A stretch of 64,000 nucleotides of DNA from Maritimibacter sp. (GCA_002695005.1 NZNT01000029.1:1-64000), one strand, 5' to 3'. Shown: positions 1-10,643, numbered from the stretch's first letter. The notes: generated by a model not told the origin, from the sequence alone. Numbers and translations: made by a program.

Positions 1-1978
1 CTGGACCGGCAAGAGCCAGGGCCTGCGTTTCGCGTTCGAGCGCACCGACGGCGGCGCGGCGATCGAGGTCTATACGACCCGCCCCGACACGCTCATGGGC
101 GCGAGCTTCGTGGGTATCTCCCCCGATCACCCGCTTGCGAAAGAACTGGAAGCGGCCGACCCGAAAGTGGCCGACTTCTGTGCCACCGCGCGCAAGGGTG
201 GCACCACCGCCGAGGCCATCGAAACGGCGGAAAAGCTGGGCTACGACACCGGCCTGCGCGTGAAACACCCGCTGGACCCGTCGTGGGAACTGCCCGTCTG
301 GATCGCCAACTTCATCCTGATGGACTACGGCACCGGCGCGATTTTTGCCTGCCCGGCCCATGACCAGCGCGACCTAGACTTCTGCCGCAAGTACGACCTG
401 CCGGTGATCGAGACGTTCTTGCCACTGCATGGCGACCACGCTCCATACGAGGTGCCTGACAACAATTTCGACGCTGATCCTGTCTTGCCGTTAGACGACT
501 CAGAGCAGTATCCTGGGGAGCAGTACTTGTTCCGGATTACCAAGACTGCCTACGTGCCGCCCAAGTCCGACACGGTGAAATGGGTCGACCACTTCGCCGG
601 TCTGGACGAGGCGACGGGGGAAGAGGCCATCGCGGCCACCATCGATTACGCCGAGAAACAGGGCTGGGGCAAAGGTCACACCCAATACCGCCTGCGCGAC
701 TGGGGCCTGTCCCGCCAGCGTTACTGGGGCTGCCCGATCCCGGTGGTCCATTGCGATGACTGCGGCGTGGTGCCGGAGAAGAAAGAGAACCTGCCGATCG
801 AGCTGCCTTACGACATCAGCTTCGACACGCCCGGCAACCCGCTCGACCGCCACCCGACGTGGCGCGACTGCGCCTGCCCGTCCTGCGGCAAGCCCGCGCG
901 GCGCGAGACCGATACGATGGACACCTTCGTGGACAGCTCGTGGTATTTCGCCCGCTTCACCGCGCCCCGCGCCGATACGCCGACCGTGGCCGAGGACGCG
1001 GACTACTGGATGAACGTCGATCAATACATCGGCGGCATCGAGCACGCGATTCTCCACCTGCTCTATTCGCGCTTCTTCGCCCGCGCGATGCACATCTGCG
1101 GCCACCTGCCGGAGAAGTCGAAAGAGCCGTTCAACGCGCTGTTTACGCAGGGCATGGTGACCCACGCGATCTACCAGACTCGCGACGCCGAGGGCCGCGC
1201 CGTCTATCACTTCCCCGAGGACGTGGAAGAGACCGAAGGCGGCGCCAAGCTGAAGGCCACTGGTGAGCCGGTCGAAATCATCCCCTCTGCCAAAATGTCG
1301 AAGTCGAAGAAAAACGTGGTCGATCCGCTGGAGATCATCGCCCAGTACGGCGCCGACACCGCCCGCTGGTTCGTCATGTCCGACTCGCCCCCCGAGCGTG
1401 ACGTGGAATGGACCGCCTCGGGTGCCGAGGGTGCCTCCAAGCACCTCGCCCGCGTCTATCGCATCGCCGCCGAGATCGCGGACGCCACCGGCACGGGCGA
1501 AGGCGACGAGGATCTGCTGCGCGAGATGCACAAGACCATCAAGGCCGTGACGGACGGGATCGAGGGCTTCGCCTTCAACACCTCCATCGCCAAGCTTTAC
1601 GGCTTCACCAACACGCTGTCGAAATCCAAGGCGGGGGCCGAGACCAGGCAGACCGCCATGCGCGTCATGGCGCAGCTCATGGCCCCGATGACCCCACACC
1701 TCGCGGAGGAAGTCTGGTCCATGCTGGGCGGCAAAGGCCTCGTCGCCGAAGCCGACTGGCCCGTGGCCGACGAGGCGATGCTGGTGGAAGACACCGTGAC
1801 CATGCCAATCCAGGTGAACGGAAAGCGGCGTGACGAGATCACCGTGCCCAAGGACATGGACAAGGGCGAGATCGAGACGCTGGCGCTCGCCACCGACGGG
1901 GTGAAACGCGCGCTGGACGGCAATGCGCCGAAAAAGGTCATCGTGGTGCCGGGCCGGATTGTGAATGTGGTGGCATAA
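1..1978 (+). CDS. leuS: Leucyl-tRNA synthetase, 5'-truncated by the window edge
   Basis: Charges tRNA-Leu with leucine in the cytoplasm. The reading frame is open from base 2, so the true start lies upstream. The first visible residues (WTGKSQGL, then TTRPDT) belong to the CP1 editing insertion. [12 protein letters not shown] belongs to the class I catalytic core and [12 protein letters not shown] is the KMSKS loop. The anticodon-binding and C-terminal domains follow, ending at TAA 1976-1978. HolA starts 15 bp downstream, so the two are probably co-transcribed. Bases about 380-550, within the editing insertion, use rare AT-rich codons (CTA, TTA, TTG, CCA, CCT, GCT, ATT, ACT) unlike the rest of the gene. 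Confidence 0.97.
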   Translation, partial: WTGKSQGLRFAFERTDGGAAIEVYTTRPDTLMGASFVGISPDHPLAKELEAADPKVADFCATARKGGTTAEAIETAEKLGYDTGLRVKHPLDPSWELPVWIANFILMDYGTGAIFACPAHDQRDLDFCRKYDLPVIETFLPLHGDHAPYEVPDNNFDADPVLPLDDSEQYPGEQYLFRITKTAYVPPKSDTVKWVDHFAGLDEATGEEAIAATIDYAEKQGWGKGHTQYRLRDWGLSRQRYWGCPIPVVHCDDCGVVPEKKENLPIELPYDISFDTPGNPLDRHPTWRDCACPSCGKPARRETDTMDTFVDSSWYFARFTAPRADTPTVAEDADYWMNVDQYIGGIEHAILHLLYSRFFARAMHICGHLPEKSKEPFNALFTQGMVTHAIYQTRDAEGRAVYHFPEDVEETEGGAKLKATGEPVEIIPSAKMSKSKKNVVDPLEIIAQYGADTARWFVMSDSPPERDVEWTASGAEGASKHLARVYRIAAEIADATGTGEGDEDLLREMHKTIKAVTDGIEGFAFNTSIAKLYGFTNTLSKSKAGAETRQTAMRVMAQLMAPMTPHLAEEVWSMLGGKGLVAEADWPVADEAMLVEDTVTMPIQVNGKRRDEITVPKDMDKGEIETLALATDGVKRALDGNAPKKVIVVPGRIVNVVA

Positions 1979-1993
1979 CGCCAGACTGCGGGC

Positions 1994-3019
1994 ATGAAAC
2001 TCAAACCCGCCGAGGCCAACCGCCACTTCGCCAAGCCCGCGCCCGACAAGCCGGGCACGCTGATCTATGGCACCGACGGGATGCGAGTCGCGCTCAAGCG
2101 GCAGGAGCTTCTTGCGAATCTTCTGGGTGAGAATGCCGAGGGCGAAATGCGCCTCACCCGGATGATGGCGGGGGAGTTGCGGCAGGACCCGGCCGCGCTG
2201 GCCGACGCGATGAAAGCACAAGGCTTTTTCCCCGGCCCCCGCGCGGTCTTTGTCGAGGATGCGACCGACGCGATGGGGGACAAGATCACGCAGGCTATGG
2301 ATGACTGGCAGACGGGCGATGCCCATGTCGTCGTCACCGGCGGGAACCTGAAACCCACCGGCAAGCTGCGGAAATACTTTGAAAAACATCCCAAGGCCGT
2401 CGCCGTCGGCATCTATGACGACCCGATGTCGCGCGACGAGATCAAGGCGGAACTGTCCAAGGCCGGGCTCAACAACGTCGATGGCGAAGCGATGCGGGAT
2501 CTTGAGGCGCTGGCCCGCACCCTCGACCCCGGCGACTTCCGCCAGACGGTCGAGAAACTGTCGCTCTACATGCTGAACGACCCCTCCACGGTCTCGCCCG
2601 ACGATGTGGCCGCCTGTGCCCCCGCCTCCACCGAGGCGGTGCTGGACGACCTGCTCCACGCCACAGCCGAGGGCCGCGCGCAGGAGCTTGGCCCGCTGCT
2701 CACGCGGCTCGAGGCACAGGGCATCGCCCCCACGCGCCTCGCCATCGTGACCACCAACCATTTCCGCACGCTGCACATGGCGGCCTCTGACCCCGAAGGG
2801 CCGAACAAGGGTATCTTCCGCGCCCGCCCGCCGGTGCATTTCAAGTCACGCGACCGCATGACCCGGCAGGCCTCGCGCTGGGGCGCGGTGAAGCTGGAAA
2901 CCGCGCTCGACATGATCGTGGAGGCCGACCTCACCCTGCGGTCCACCTCCAAGGCGCCGCAAATGGCGCTGATCGAACGCACGCTCATCCGACTCGCCTT
3001 CATGGCCGCGCGCGGCTGA
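1994..3019 (+). CDS. holA: DNA polymerase III delta subunit
   Basis: Clamp-loader delta subunit, which opens the beta clamp. The 341-residue length and overall pattern fit the HolA family: an N-terminal RecA-like region (GTDGMRVALKRQELL, then FVEDATD and VVTGGNLKP) and a C-terminal helical collar domain (SKAPQMALIERTLIRLAF). The ATG at 1994 follows leuS by 15 bp. In related genomes as I recall them, an lptE gene often sits between leuS and holA; there is no room for it here. A strong hairpin follows the stop codon. Confidence 0.93.
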   Translation: MKLKPAEANRHFAKPAPDKPGTLIYGTDGMRVALKRQELLANLLGENAEGEMRLTRMMAGELRQDPAALADAMKAQGFFPGPRAVFVEDATDAMGDKITQAMDDWQTGDAHVVVTGGNLKPTGKLRKYFEKHPKAVAVGIYDDPMSRDEIKAELSKAGLNNVDGEAMRDLEALARTLDPGDFRQTVEKLSLYMLNDPSTVSPDDVAACAPASTEAVLDDLLHATAEGRAQELGPLLTRLEAQGIAPTRLAIVTTNHFRTLHMAASDPEGPNKGIFRARPPVHFKSRDRMTRQASRWGAVKLETALDMIVEADLTLRSTSKAPQMALIERTLIRLAFMAARG

Positions 3020-3030
3020 GGCCCAACAAA

Positions 3031-3060
3031 AAAACGGCGGCCCCGCAGGACCGCCGTTTC
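3031..3060. terminator. Bidirectional intrinsic terminator between holA and the dsbA-like gene
   Basis: Perfect 9-bp arms AAACGGCGG (3032-3040) and CCGCCGTTT (3051-3059), with A-rich sequence on one side and T on the other. It lies between two convergent genes and can serve both. Confidence 0.8.
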
Positions 3061-3080
3061 CGATGTCTCTCGCGCCGGGG

Positions 3081-3761
3081 TCAGCCGTCGATCAGACCGT
3101 CGAGGATCTCCTGAAGATCCGCATAGGTCATGTTGGAATACTTCTCGCCATTGATGACGAAGGTCGGCGTGCCGGTGATCTCGTCCTCAGCCGCGTTCTG
3201 CTGATACGCCGCGACCATCGACTGCGCGTTCTCGCTGTCTTCCAGACAGGCGCTCAACTCATCGTCGCTCAGACCGGCCTTCTTGCCGATGGTCTTGAGG
3301 TTTTCGAGGATCGCGGCCTCCTGACCGTTGCCGATCCAGTCTTTCTGGGTCTCGAACAGCATGTCCATGATCCCGAAATAGCGCATCTCGCCACCGCAGC
3401 GCGCGACCAGCCCGGCCCAGAGGCCATACTTGTCGAAATAGACCTCGCGGTTCACGAACCGCACCTTGCCGGTGTCGATGTAGTCGGCCTTCAGGTCGTC
3501 CCAGGCGCGCTCATGGAAGTCGGCGCAATGCGGGCAGGTGAAGGACGCGTATTCGATCATCGTGACCGGCGCGTCCGCATCGCCGATGGCCATATCTTCG
3601 GCCGGTTCGATGTCGGCCTCGCTCGTGGCGTCCTGCGCCACGGCGGGGGACACAGGCGAGAGCGCCGAAGTGCCCGGCGTGCTGCCGGTGTTCATCGTGT
3701 AAAACGCACCGCCGCCGATCAGGACGGCGGCACCAAGCGCGATGGGAAGGATCTTGTTCAT
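3081..3761 (-). CDS. DsbA-family thiol:disulfide oxidoreductase
   Basis: Periplasmic thioredoxin-fold protein that forms or isomerises disulfide bonds. The start MNKILPIALG at 3761 gives 226 residues with an N-terminal hydrophobic segment (signal or anchor, residues 4-20), a linker rich in Ser, Pro and Glu, then the active site FTCPHC (Cys76 and Cys79) and the cis-Pro loop GTPTFVINGE. An in-frame extension upstream is arginine-rich and overlaps the dciA-like gene, so I reject it. The dciA-like gene ends 10 bp upstream on the same strand, which suggests an operon. The specific Dsb subtype cannot be decided from sequence alone. Confidence 0.9.
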   Translation of the reverse strand: MNKILPIALGAAVLIGGGAFYTMNTGSTPGTSALSPVSPAVAQDATSEADIEPAEDMAIGDADAPVTMIEYASFTCPHCADFHERAWDDLKADYIDTGKVRFVNREVYFDKYGLWAGLVARCGGEMRYFGIMDMLFETQKDWIGNGQEAAILENLKTIGKKAGLSDDELSACLEDSENAQSMVAAYQQNAAEDEITGTPTFVINGEKYSNMTYADLQEILDGLIDG

Positions 3762-3771
3762 GGGGTCTGCC

Positions 3772-4308
3772 TCAGGATTTCGATGAGTTTCGGGTGTAGA
3801 CGTTCGCCGCCAGTGCCTCCAGCGCCGCGCGAAGGTCATCGCTCTCGACGCCGTCCGCGGTGGCACGGGCACGGGTGGTAACTTCGGGATCGGGCTCTTG
3901 CACGCTCTCCGCCTTGCGTGGCGAAAACGCGACCTGTCCCTCGGAGAAGCCGGTGGGCGCGGTCTGCGTGATGCGGATGCGGGAAATGGCGGCGTAACCG
4001 TAGACCCGGTTCACCCGCTCTCGAAGCTGTTCCTTCTGCATTTCCAGCATCGGCGCATTCGCCCCGGTGGTCAGCAGCGTGAGCGTCGCGCCAAAGCCGC
4101 CACGCCCATAGGACACCTCGACGGGGCGCGAGATCTGGGCGATCCCCTCGCCTGCGATTTCGTCCCAATGGGTGATCAGCCGGGTAACAGCGAAACCACG
4201 CGATTCGCCGGCCTTGCGGATGCGGCTGCCAAGCAGCTTCGCGGTCCGCTCGAAGCCGCGCGTGCGGCGATCCGGTTTCGATCTGGCGTCGGTCACTGGC
4301 CTCTCCAT
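3772..4308 (-). CDS. DUF721 / DciA-like protein
   Basis: A protein of 178 residues with the DUF721 pattern: an N-terminal conserved region (RRTRGFERTAKLLG ... ITHWDEIAGEGIA) and a beta-rich stretch (GATLTLLTTGANAPMLEMQ ... INRVYGY-type KH-like fold). DciA-family members load the replicative helicase in bacteria that lack DnaC; that role here is inferred from the family only. ATG at 4308 is preferred over the TTG codon at 4317. The C-terminal third is low complexity. It is transcribed divergently from mutY and precedes the dsbA-like gene by 10 bp. Confidence 0.8.
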   Translation of the reverse strand: MERPVTDARSKPDRRTRGFERTAKLLGSRIRKAGESRGFAVTRLITHWDEIAGEGIAQISRPVEVSYGRGGFGATLTLLTTGANAPMLEMQKEQLRERVNRVYGYAAISRIRITQTAPTGFSEGQVAFSPRKAESVQEPDPEVTTRARATADGVESDDLRAALEALAANVYTRNSSKS

Positions 4309-4374
4309 GTCGCTCAATATACTAGGGGTTCGGGTGCGCCGACACCATGCCGATTGAAGTTACAGGGATAAAAC

Positions 4375-5424
4375 ATGCGTGACGCGCGGGTTATGGCCGA
4401 TGAGTTGCTGGCTTGGTACGACCGCCACGCCCGCGCGATGCCGTGGCGCGTCGGCCCGGCTGAACGCGCCGCCGGGGTCGCGCCCGACCCTTATGCGGTC
4501 TGGCTGTCCGAGGTGATGCTGCAACAGACGACCGTGGCCGCCGTGCGCGATTATTTCACCCGGTTCCGCACGCTCTGGCCCACGGTTCACGACCTTGCCG
4601 CCGCCGAGGACGCCCGCGTGATGGGCGAATGGGCCGGGCTGGGCTACTACGCACGCGCCCGCAACCTGCTCAAATGCGCCCGCGTGGTGTCGGGTGAACT
4701 GGACGGGCATTTCCCGGACACGCTGGACGGGCTCAAGGCGCTTCCGGGCATCGGCCCCTACACCGCCGCCGCCATCGCCGCCATCGCCTTTGACCGGGCC
4801 GAGACGGTCGTGGACGGGAACGTGGAGCGGGTCATGGCCCGCCTCTTTGCGATCACCGACCCGATGCCCGGCTCCAAGCCCGCGCTGCGCGAGGCGGCTG
4901 CGACACTGACCCCCGACACCCGCCCCGGCGACTACGCGCAGGCGGTCATGGACCTCGGCGCGACGATCTGCACCCCGCGCTCGCCCGCCTGCGGCCTCTG
5001 CCCGTGGCGAGGCGACTGCGCAGCCCACGCACAGGGCATCGCCGCCGACCTGCCCGCCCGCGAGGCGAAGAAGCCCAAGCCGGTGCGCTACGGCGTGGCC
5101 TATGTCGGGCGGCGCACGGACGGCGCGTGGCTGGTCGAGACCCGGCCCGAGAGCGGACTTCTGGGCGGCATGCTGGGCTGGCCCGGCGGCGACTGGGGCG
5201 AGACGCCCGAGGATCGCCCGCCCCTCCCTGCCGACTGGCAGGATCTGGGCGAAGCGGTCCGCCACACCTTCACCCATTTCCACCTGCGCCTCGCCGTGCG
5301 CGTGGCCACCCTGCCCGCTGAGGCCACCCCGGCGCGCGGGCATTTCACCGACCGCCTCGCCCCCTCCGACCTGCCCACCGTGATGCGCAAGGTCTATGAC
5401 CTTGCCCGCGACAGCCTGTCCTGA
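4375..5424 (+). CDS. mutY: A/G-specific adenine glycosylase
   Basis: Removes adenine mispaired with 8-oxoguanine. Visible hallmarks are the catalytic Glu region SEVMLQQTTV, the helix-hairpin-helix LPGIGPYTAAAIAAIAF followed by the catalytic Asp in VVDGNVERV, and the [4Fe-4S] loop C-X6-C-X2-C-X5-C (CTPRSPACGLCPWRGDC). A NUDIX-like C-terminal domain recognises the oxidised guanine strand. The length of 349 residues is normal. The ATG at 4375 is used; an in-frame ATG at 4393 is possible. It is divergent from the dciA-like gene, with 66 bp between them. Confidence 0.96.
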   Translation: MRDARVMADELLAWYDRHARAMPWRVGPAERAAGVAPDPYAVWLSEVMLQQTTVAAVRDYFTRFRTLWPTVHDLAAAEDARVMGEWAGLGYYARARNLLKCARVVSGELDGHFPDTLDGLKALPGIGPYTAAAIAAIAFDRAETVVDGNVERVMARLFAITDPMPGSKPALREAAATLTPDTRPGDYAQAVMDLGATICTPRSPACGLCPWRGDCAAHAQGIAADLPAREAKKPKPVRYGVAYVGRRTDGAWLVETRPESGLLGGMLGWPGGDWGETPEDRPPLPADWQDLGEAVRHTFTHFHLRLAVRVATLPAEATPARGHFTDRLAPSDLPTVMRKVYDLARDSLS

Positions 5425-5489
5425 CCCGCGCCGTTGTGCGCCCTGCCGCGGGCGCGTAGACTTCGCCACGGGGGACAAGGAGTGAGCAG

Positions 5490-6629
5490 ATGGCCCCGAC
5501 CGATACCGCGATAGATTTCCGTCACGCCGCGCCCTTCTGGGCGTCCCTGATCGTGATTCCGCTGGTGTTTCTCTCGGCCACCTATGGCGGCTGGGCCATC
5601 GTCCTGCCCCTCGCGGGGACTTGGTGGGCCTTCTCGGCCCTCGACCGGCTCCTCGGACGCAACACCGACAACCCGGACCCGAACGCCACCGACGCGCACC
5701 TTTACTGGTACTCGCTCATCACATGGGTCTGGCTGCCGATCCAGATCGTGACGCTCTACACCATGATCGCCTGGATTCCGCGCGCCGAACACCTTGTCTT
5801 GTGGGAGAAATTCGGCGTCTTCCTCGGCGTCGGCGTCATGTCCGGCTCCATCGGCATCGTCTATGCGCACGAGCTCATGCACCAGAAGGACCGCTTCGAA
5901 CGGTGGCTCGCCGACCTGCTTCTGGCCAGCGTCCTCTATTCGCATTTCCGCACCGAGCATCTGCTTGTCCATCACCCCTGGGTCGGGACGCGGCGTGACG
6001 CCGTCTCGGCCCGCTACAACGAGGGGTTCCACCGCTATTTCTTCCGCGTCCTGCGCGAAGGCCTGGTCTCGGCATGGCGGGCCGAGCGGGCGATGCTGGC
6101 GCGGCGCGACCTGTCGCCGTGGGACGGAGCCAATCCGTTCTGGCGCTACTGGGCGCTTCAGGGGGGCGCGCTGCTCCTCGCGCTGGTGATTGGCGGCTGG
6201 CTCGGCCTCGCCCTGTTTCTGTTTCAGGCCTTCGTCGCGATCTGGCAGCTCGAACTCACGAACTACGTCGAACACTACGGACTGGTGCGCAAATACATGG
6301 GCGACGGGAAATACGAACCGGTCCGCCCGCATCATTCGTGGAACGCCGACCACATGGCGACGAACTGGCTGCTCATCAATCTTCAGCGCCACTCCGACCA
6401 CCACTACAAACCCGCGCGCCGCTTCCCGCTGCTCCAGACCTATGAGGAGACACAGGCGCCGCAACTGCCCTTCGGCTATCCGGTCATGGCGATGGCCGCG
6501 ATGGTCCCGCCGGTCTGGCGGCGCATGATGAACCCGCGTGTGCGCCACTGGCGGCGGCAGTATTACCCCGAGATCGAGGACTGGGGGCCGTACAAACGCG
6601 GCGAGCACCCGGTTCCGGGACCGCGCTAA
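5490..6629 (+). CDS. alkB: AlkB-type alkane 1-monooxygenase (integral-membrane di-iron hydroxylase)
   Basis: Hydroxylates the terminal carbon of medium- or long-chain alkanes, or related fatty substrates, using a rubredoxin electron donor. The histidine boxes are present in order: HELMHQKD, then EHLLVHH, then LQRHSDHH, with the AlkB signature NYVEHYG between the second and third. Several hydrophobic segments match the six-helix family topology, and the length of 379 residues is usual. An AAGGAG ribosome site precedes the ATG. No rubredoxin or rubredoxin reductase gene lies nearby, so the electron donor must be encoded elsewhere. Substrate range is not readable from sequence. Confidence 0.93.
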   Translation: MAPTDTAIDFRHAAPFWASLIVIPLVFLSATYGGWAIVLPLAGTWWAFSALDRLLGRNTDNPDPNATDAHLYWYSLITWVWLPIQIVTLYTMIAWIPRAEHLVLWEKFGVFLGVGVMSGSIGIVYAHELMHQKDRFERWLADLLLASVLYSHFRTEHLLVHHPWVGTRRDAVSARYNEGFHRYFFRVLREGLVSAWRAERAMLARRDLSPWDGANPFWRYWALQGGALLLALVIGGWLGLALFLFQAFVAIWQLELTNYVEHYGLVRKYMGDGKYEPVRPHHSWNADHMATNWLLINLQRHSDHHYKPARRFPLLQTYEETQAPQLPFGYPVMAMAAMVPPVWRRMMNPRVRHWRRQYYPEIEDWGPYKRGEHPVPGPR

Positions 6630-6635
6630 CGCCGG

Positions 6636-7880
6636 TCAGGCGAGCCGCTCGACAAGGTCCACGGCGGTGGCCACGCCGCTCTCTGCCCGGATCGCCTCGC
6701 CCAGCGCCTCGGCTCTCGTGGCTACGGACGGGGCCAGGGCCCCCTCGATCGCAGCGGCGAGCTTGTCTGCCGTCAGGTCTTTCTGCCGGATCGGCTCCGG
6801 CCCGGCGCCCAGGGCCGCGACCCGCGCGCCGAAGAACGGCTGATCGGCGAAAAGCGGACAGACGATGCTGGGCCGCCCCCAGCGCAGCCCCTCATGCGTT
6901 GTGCCAGAGCCGCCGTGATGCACGACGGCGGAGACGCGCGGAAAAAGCCATGTGTGCGGGACCGCGTCCAGCACATGGATGTTGTCGCCCGTCTCGAACC
7001 CGTCGATCCCGCCCCAGCCTGTCGCCAGAACCGCGCGTTGCCCCGTCTGCTCCAGCGCCCCGCGCAGCGCCCGCGTCGTGCGTTCGTGATCCAGCCCCGG
7101 CATCGACCCGAAACCGACGTAGATCGGCATCGGTCCGGCGCCGAGGAAATCCGACAGCCCGTCAGGCGGCGTGTAATCGGCAGGGTCCGAGAAGAAATAC
7201 CCGGTCTGCACATCCTTCGCGGGCCAATCCTCCGGGCGCGGCACCAACGTTGGGGAAAAGCCGTGCATCCGCGTGGGGCGCCCGTCCGGGCTGTAGCCCA
7301 GCCGCACCTCCATCAGCGGGCCGACATCGGTGCCGCTCGCCTTGACCCAGCGCTTGACCAGCAGGTTGGTGCCAAGCCGCATCGTCGTATGAATGATCTT
7401 GTGCGTCGCCATGTTGAGCGCCCCGCCCCGCGACCGGTGCCCCATCAGGAACATCGGATAAGCCCGCGTCGGCACGAACCCCGGCTGCAAGGACACCGGC
7501 ACCGCCGGCACGCCCAGCCGCCGCCCGAGGTAAGGCCCCATCGCGCCCTTGAAATGGTACAGGATCAGGTCCGGTGCGACCTCCAGCCCGATCCGCCACA
7601 TCTCGGACAGCTGGCCGTTCATGATCTCGCTCGCCCAGCGAAACGCCTTGAGCCGCCCGGTGAGAGAGTTCAGCGCGGCCTGCATCTCGGGCTCCTGCAA
7701 GAGCGCCTGGAAATCGACCGGCAGCGGCGCGGGGGACAGCCCGGCGGCCTCGATCATCGGCTCGAACCCCTTGGGCCCGGCGAGCGTGACATCGTGCCCC
7801 GCCGCACGCAGCCCGGCGCCCAGCGCCACGAATGGCTGCACGTCCCCGCGCGAGCCGACGGAAATCATCAGAATGTTCAT
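6636..7880 (-). CDS. UGT/MGT-like glycosyltransferase (GT1/GT28 type)
   Basis: Predicted sugar-nucleotide-dependent transferase of the GT-B fold. The N-terminus MNILMISVGSRGDVQPF matches the lipid/sterol or macrolide glycosyltransferase group, and the C-terminal donor site contains VVHHGGSGTTHEGLRWGRP followed by DQPFFGARV. The length of 414 residues is typical. A GAAGGGA ribosome site precedes the ATG at 7880. It converges on alkB with 6 bp between stops. A lipid acceptor is plausible for this subgroup but not demonstrated here. Confidence 0.85.
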   Translation of the reverse strand: MNILMISVGSRGDVQPFVALGAGLRAAGHDVTLAGPKGFEPMIEAAGLSPAPLPVDFQALLQEPEMQAALNSLTGRLKAFRWASEIMNGQLSEMWRIGLEVAPDLILYHFKGAMGPYLGRRLGVPAVPVSLQPGFVPTRAYPMFLMGHRSRGGALNMATHKIIHTTMRLGTNLLVKRWVKASGTDVGPLMEVRLGYSPDGRPTRMHGFSPTLVPRPEDWPAKDVQTGYFFSDPADYTPPDGLSDFLGAGPMPIYVGFGSMPGLDHERTTRALRGALEQTGQRAVLATGWGGIDGFETGDNIHVLDAVPHTWLFPRVSAVVHHGGSGTTHEGLRWGRPSIVCPLFADQPFFGARVAALGAGPEPIRQKDLTADKLAAAIEGALAPSVATRAEALGEAIRAESGVATAVDLVERLA

Positions 7881-7936
7881 GCAAATGTCCCTTCACGGGG
7901 GAGTGTGCCCGACGCGCCCGACGGTTCAACACGAAT

Positions 7937-7966
7937 CCAAAAAAACCCCGCCACAAGGGCGGGGTT
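7937..7966 (-). terminator. Intrinsic terminator downstream of ccrM
   Basis: Arms AACCCCGCC (7944-7952) and GGCGGGGTT (7958-7966) are perfect 9-bp complements with a 5-nt loop, followed on the minus strand by a run of T. It separates ccrM from the glycosyltransferase gene. Confidence 0.85.
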
Positions 7967-8031
7967 GAGTGGTGCCGTGGCTTGGGCCACAGGCACAGGC
8001 GGTACGCCGTTTGCCCCGTGGGGCAAGTCCG

Positions 8032-9204
<1,173 letters not shown>

Positions 9205-9225
9205 TTTCTTTTTTAAATCAGGGGG

Positions 9226-9852
9226 TTACTGTTTTTCTGGACACAAGATATTGTGGACCGGCTTGAAGGATCGCCTATGGTGTGGGGTCACCCCTAAATC
9301 TTTGAGTGCCGAAATGTGGCTTTTTGATGGATATCCCGCATTGCTCTCCCAGCCATAGCCGGGGTGCTGTTGCGCCAAGTCCACCATGATGCGATCGCGC
9401 GTCACTTTCGCCACGATTGACGCCGCCGCGATGGACAATGATTTGCCGTCACCCTTGATTACCGGCTCCGCCGAAACAGTTGTCCCGCGGGGGAGGAGGT
9501 TTCCGTCGATCAGCAGGTGATCGGGCAGCGGGTCGAGCACGGCCACCGCCCGCAGCATCGCGATATGCGCCGCCCGCAGAATGTTGTGGGAGTCGATCTC
9601 TTCCACCGACGCGTGACCGATACCGACCGCCGCGCGCGCCATGATCTCGGCAAACAGCGCATCCCGGCGCTTGGCGGTAAGCTTCTTGGAGTCGTTCAGG
9701 CCCTCGGGAATATCGGCAGGGTCGAGCACCACGGCCGCCGCCATCACCGGCCCGGCCAGCGGACCACGCCCCACCTCATCGACCCCCGCAACCCGGGTGA
9801 AGCCCCGCGCAAGGGCCGCGGCTTCAAAAGAATAGTCAGGACCGTCCAGCAT
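9226..9852 (-). CDS. rnhB: Ribonuclease HII
   Basis: Cleaves RNA in RNA-DNA hybrids, including single ribonucleotides in DNA. The start MLDGPDYSFE at 9852 gives 208 residues. The DEVGRGPLAGP motif holds the first catalytic acids and the family pattern continues with LNDSKKLTAKRRD, LIDGN, AAASIVAKVTRDRIM and GYPSKSH. The longer in-frame upstream extension is arginine-rich and crosses a terminator, so I reject it. It sits upstream of ccrM on the same strand. Confidence 0.95.
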   Translation of the reverse strand: MLDGPDYSFEAAALARGFTRVAGVDEVGRGPLAGPVMAAAVVLDPADIPEGLNDSKKLTAKRRDALFAEIMARAAVGIGHASVEEIDSHNILRAAHIAMLRAVAVLDPLPDHLLIDGNLLPRGTTVSAEPVIKGDGKSLSIAAASIVAKVTRDRIMVDLAQQHPGYGWESNAGYPSKSHISALKDLGVTPHHRRSFKPVHNILCPEKQ

Positions 9853-9915
9853 GGCGCCTTGGTGCGATACCTGCGGGGCGGAGGCAAGTCGTTTGCCCCG
9901 CGCGCGCCGCGAACG

Positions 9916-9951
9916 GCAAAAGGCGGCGGGCCTTCTTCGGACCCGCCGCCA
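9916..9951 (-). terminator. Intrinsic terminator downstream of the Cys-rich secreted protein gene
   Basis: Arms GGCGGCGGG (9922-9930) and CCCGCCGCC (9942-9950) pair perfectly, followed on the minus strand by TTTT. It separates the gene at 10011-10541 from rnhB. Confidence 0.8.
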
Positions 9952-10010
9952 ATCAGGAGCGGCATTTGGAAGATCGGGGACAGACGTGCCGCTCCCTGCT
10001 CGATGGTCGG

Positions 10011-10541
10011 TTACCGACCGGCGACCGAGTATCCGGCCTGCTTCAGGCAGCGACCGCGATAGACGTTGCGCACGTTCCCGTTGCGCGAGTTGTAGACGTG
10101 ATCCTTGCAATAGCCCGGCAGGTAAGCCGCACCACGGAAGTTGCGCTGGAGACAGCGGTTGCCGAACAGCACGCCGCGCTCACCGGGGACGTTCACGATG
10201 CACCGGGCGGGCAGTTGCTTGAAATGCTTGGCCCGGCTCCCCCCGTGGTTCCCGCCACGATTGCCGCCGTGTTGATTGCCATACCGCCCGGCCTGGCTCC
10301 CGTGACGATAGGTCGGCTGCTGGCGCGGGACGTAATGCGACTGGGTGTTGGAATGGATGCGCACGTTGCCGTTCAGGGCCTGCGTCGCGATGGCGCCAAG
10401 AATGATCGTGCCGATGGCACCGGCGATCAGCGCCTCCTCGTTGCCGGCCTGCGCTTCGGTCGCCGCGACGGGCGACAGCGCGACGGACGCGGCAAGGACG
10501 ATGGCGGTGGCCGGGCGGGTGATCTTGCTGAAAAAGGTCAT
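10011..10541 (-). CDS. Hypothetical exported protein, His/Gly-rich with a Cys-containing C-terminal region
   Basis: Not recognised. The start MTFFSKITRP at 10541 gives 176 residues. Residues 1-33 look like a signal peptide ending near VAATEAQAG, then a glycine-rich hydrophobic stretch (IAGAIGTIILGAIA) that resembles a glycine-zipper segment. The middle (about 60-100) is low complexity, rich in His, Gly, Asn, Gln and Arg. The C-terminal 70 residues carry four Cys (ARCIVN, NRCLQR, GYCKDH, GRCLKQ), consistent with two disulfides in the periplasm. Followed by a terminator; divergent from the gene at 10718. Confidence 0.75.
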   Translation of the reverse strand: MTFFSKITRPATAIVLAASVALSPVAATEAQAGNEEALIAGAIGTIILGAIATQALNGNVRIHSNTQSHYVPRQQPTYRHGSQAGRYGNQHGGNRGGNHGGSRAKHFKQLPARCIVNVPGERGVLFGNRCLQRNFRGAAYLPGYCKDHVYNSRNGNVRNVYRGRCLKQAGYSVAGR

Positions 10542-10643
10542 GTCGTGGTCCTCTCGGGTCTGTGGGTCAGGTCTGTGCAGGGTGTCTGCGATGTCGATGA
10601 CCAACCCTGGCCCCACCCGGCGCGGATAAGGAATATCGGCGCG

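Noticed and set aside
500-2839. A 779-codon open frame antisense to leuS and holA
   Set aside because: It is the mirror of two well-supported genes; GC-rich codon bias keeps the opposite frame open. The translation is rich in Arg, Gly and His with no recognisable domain.
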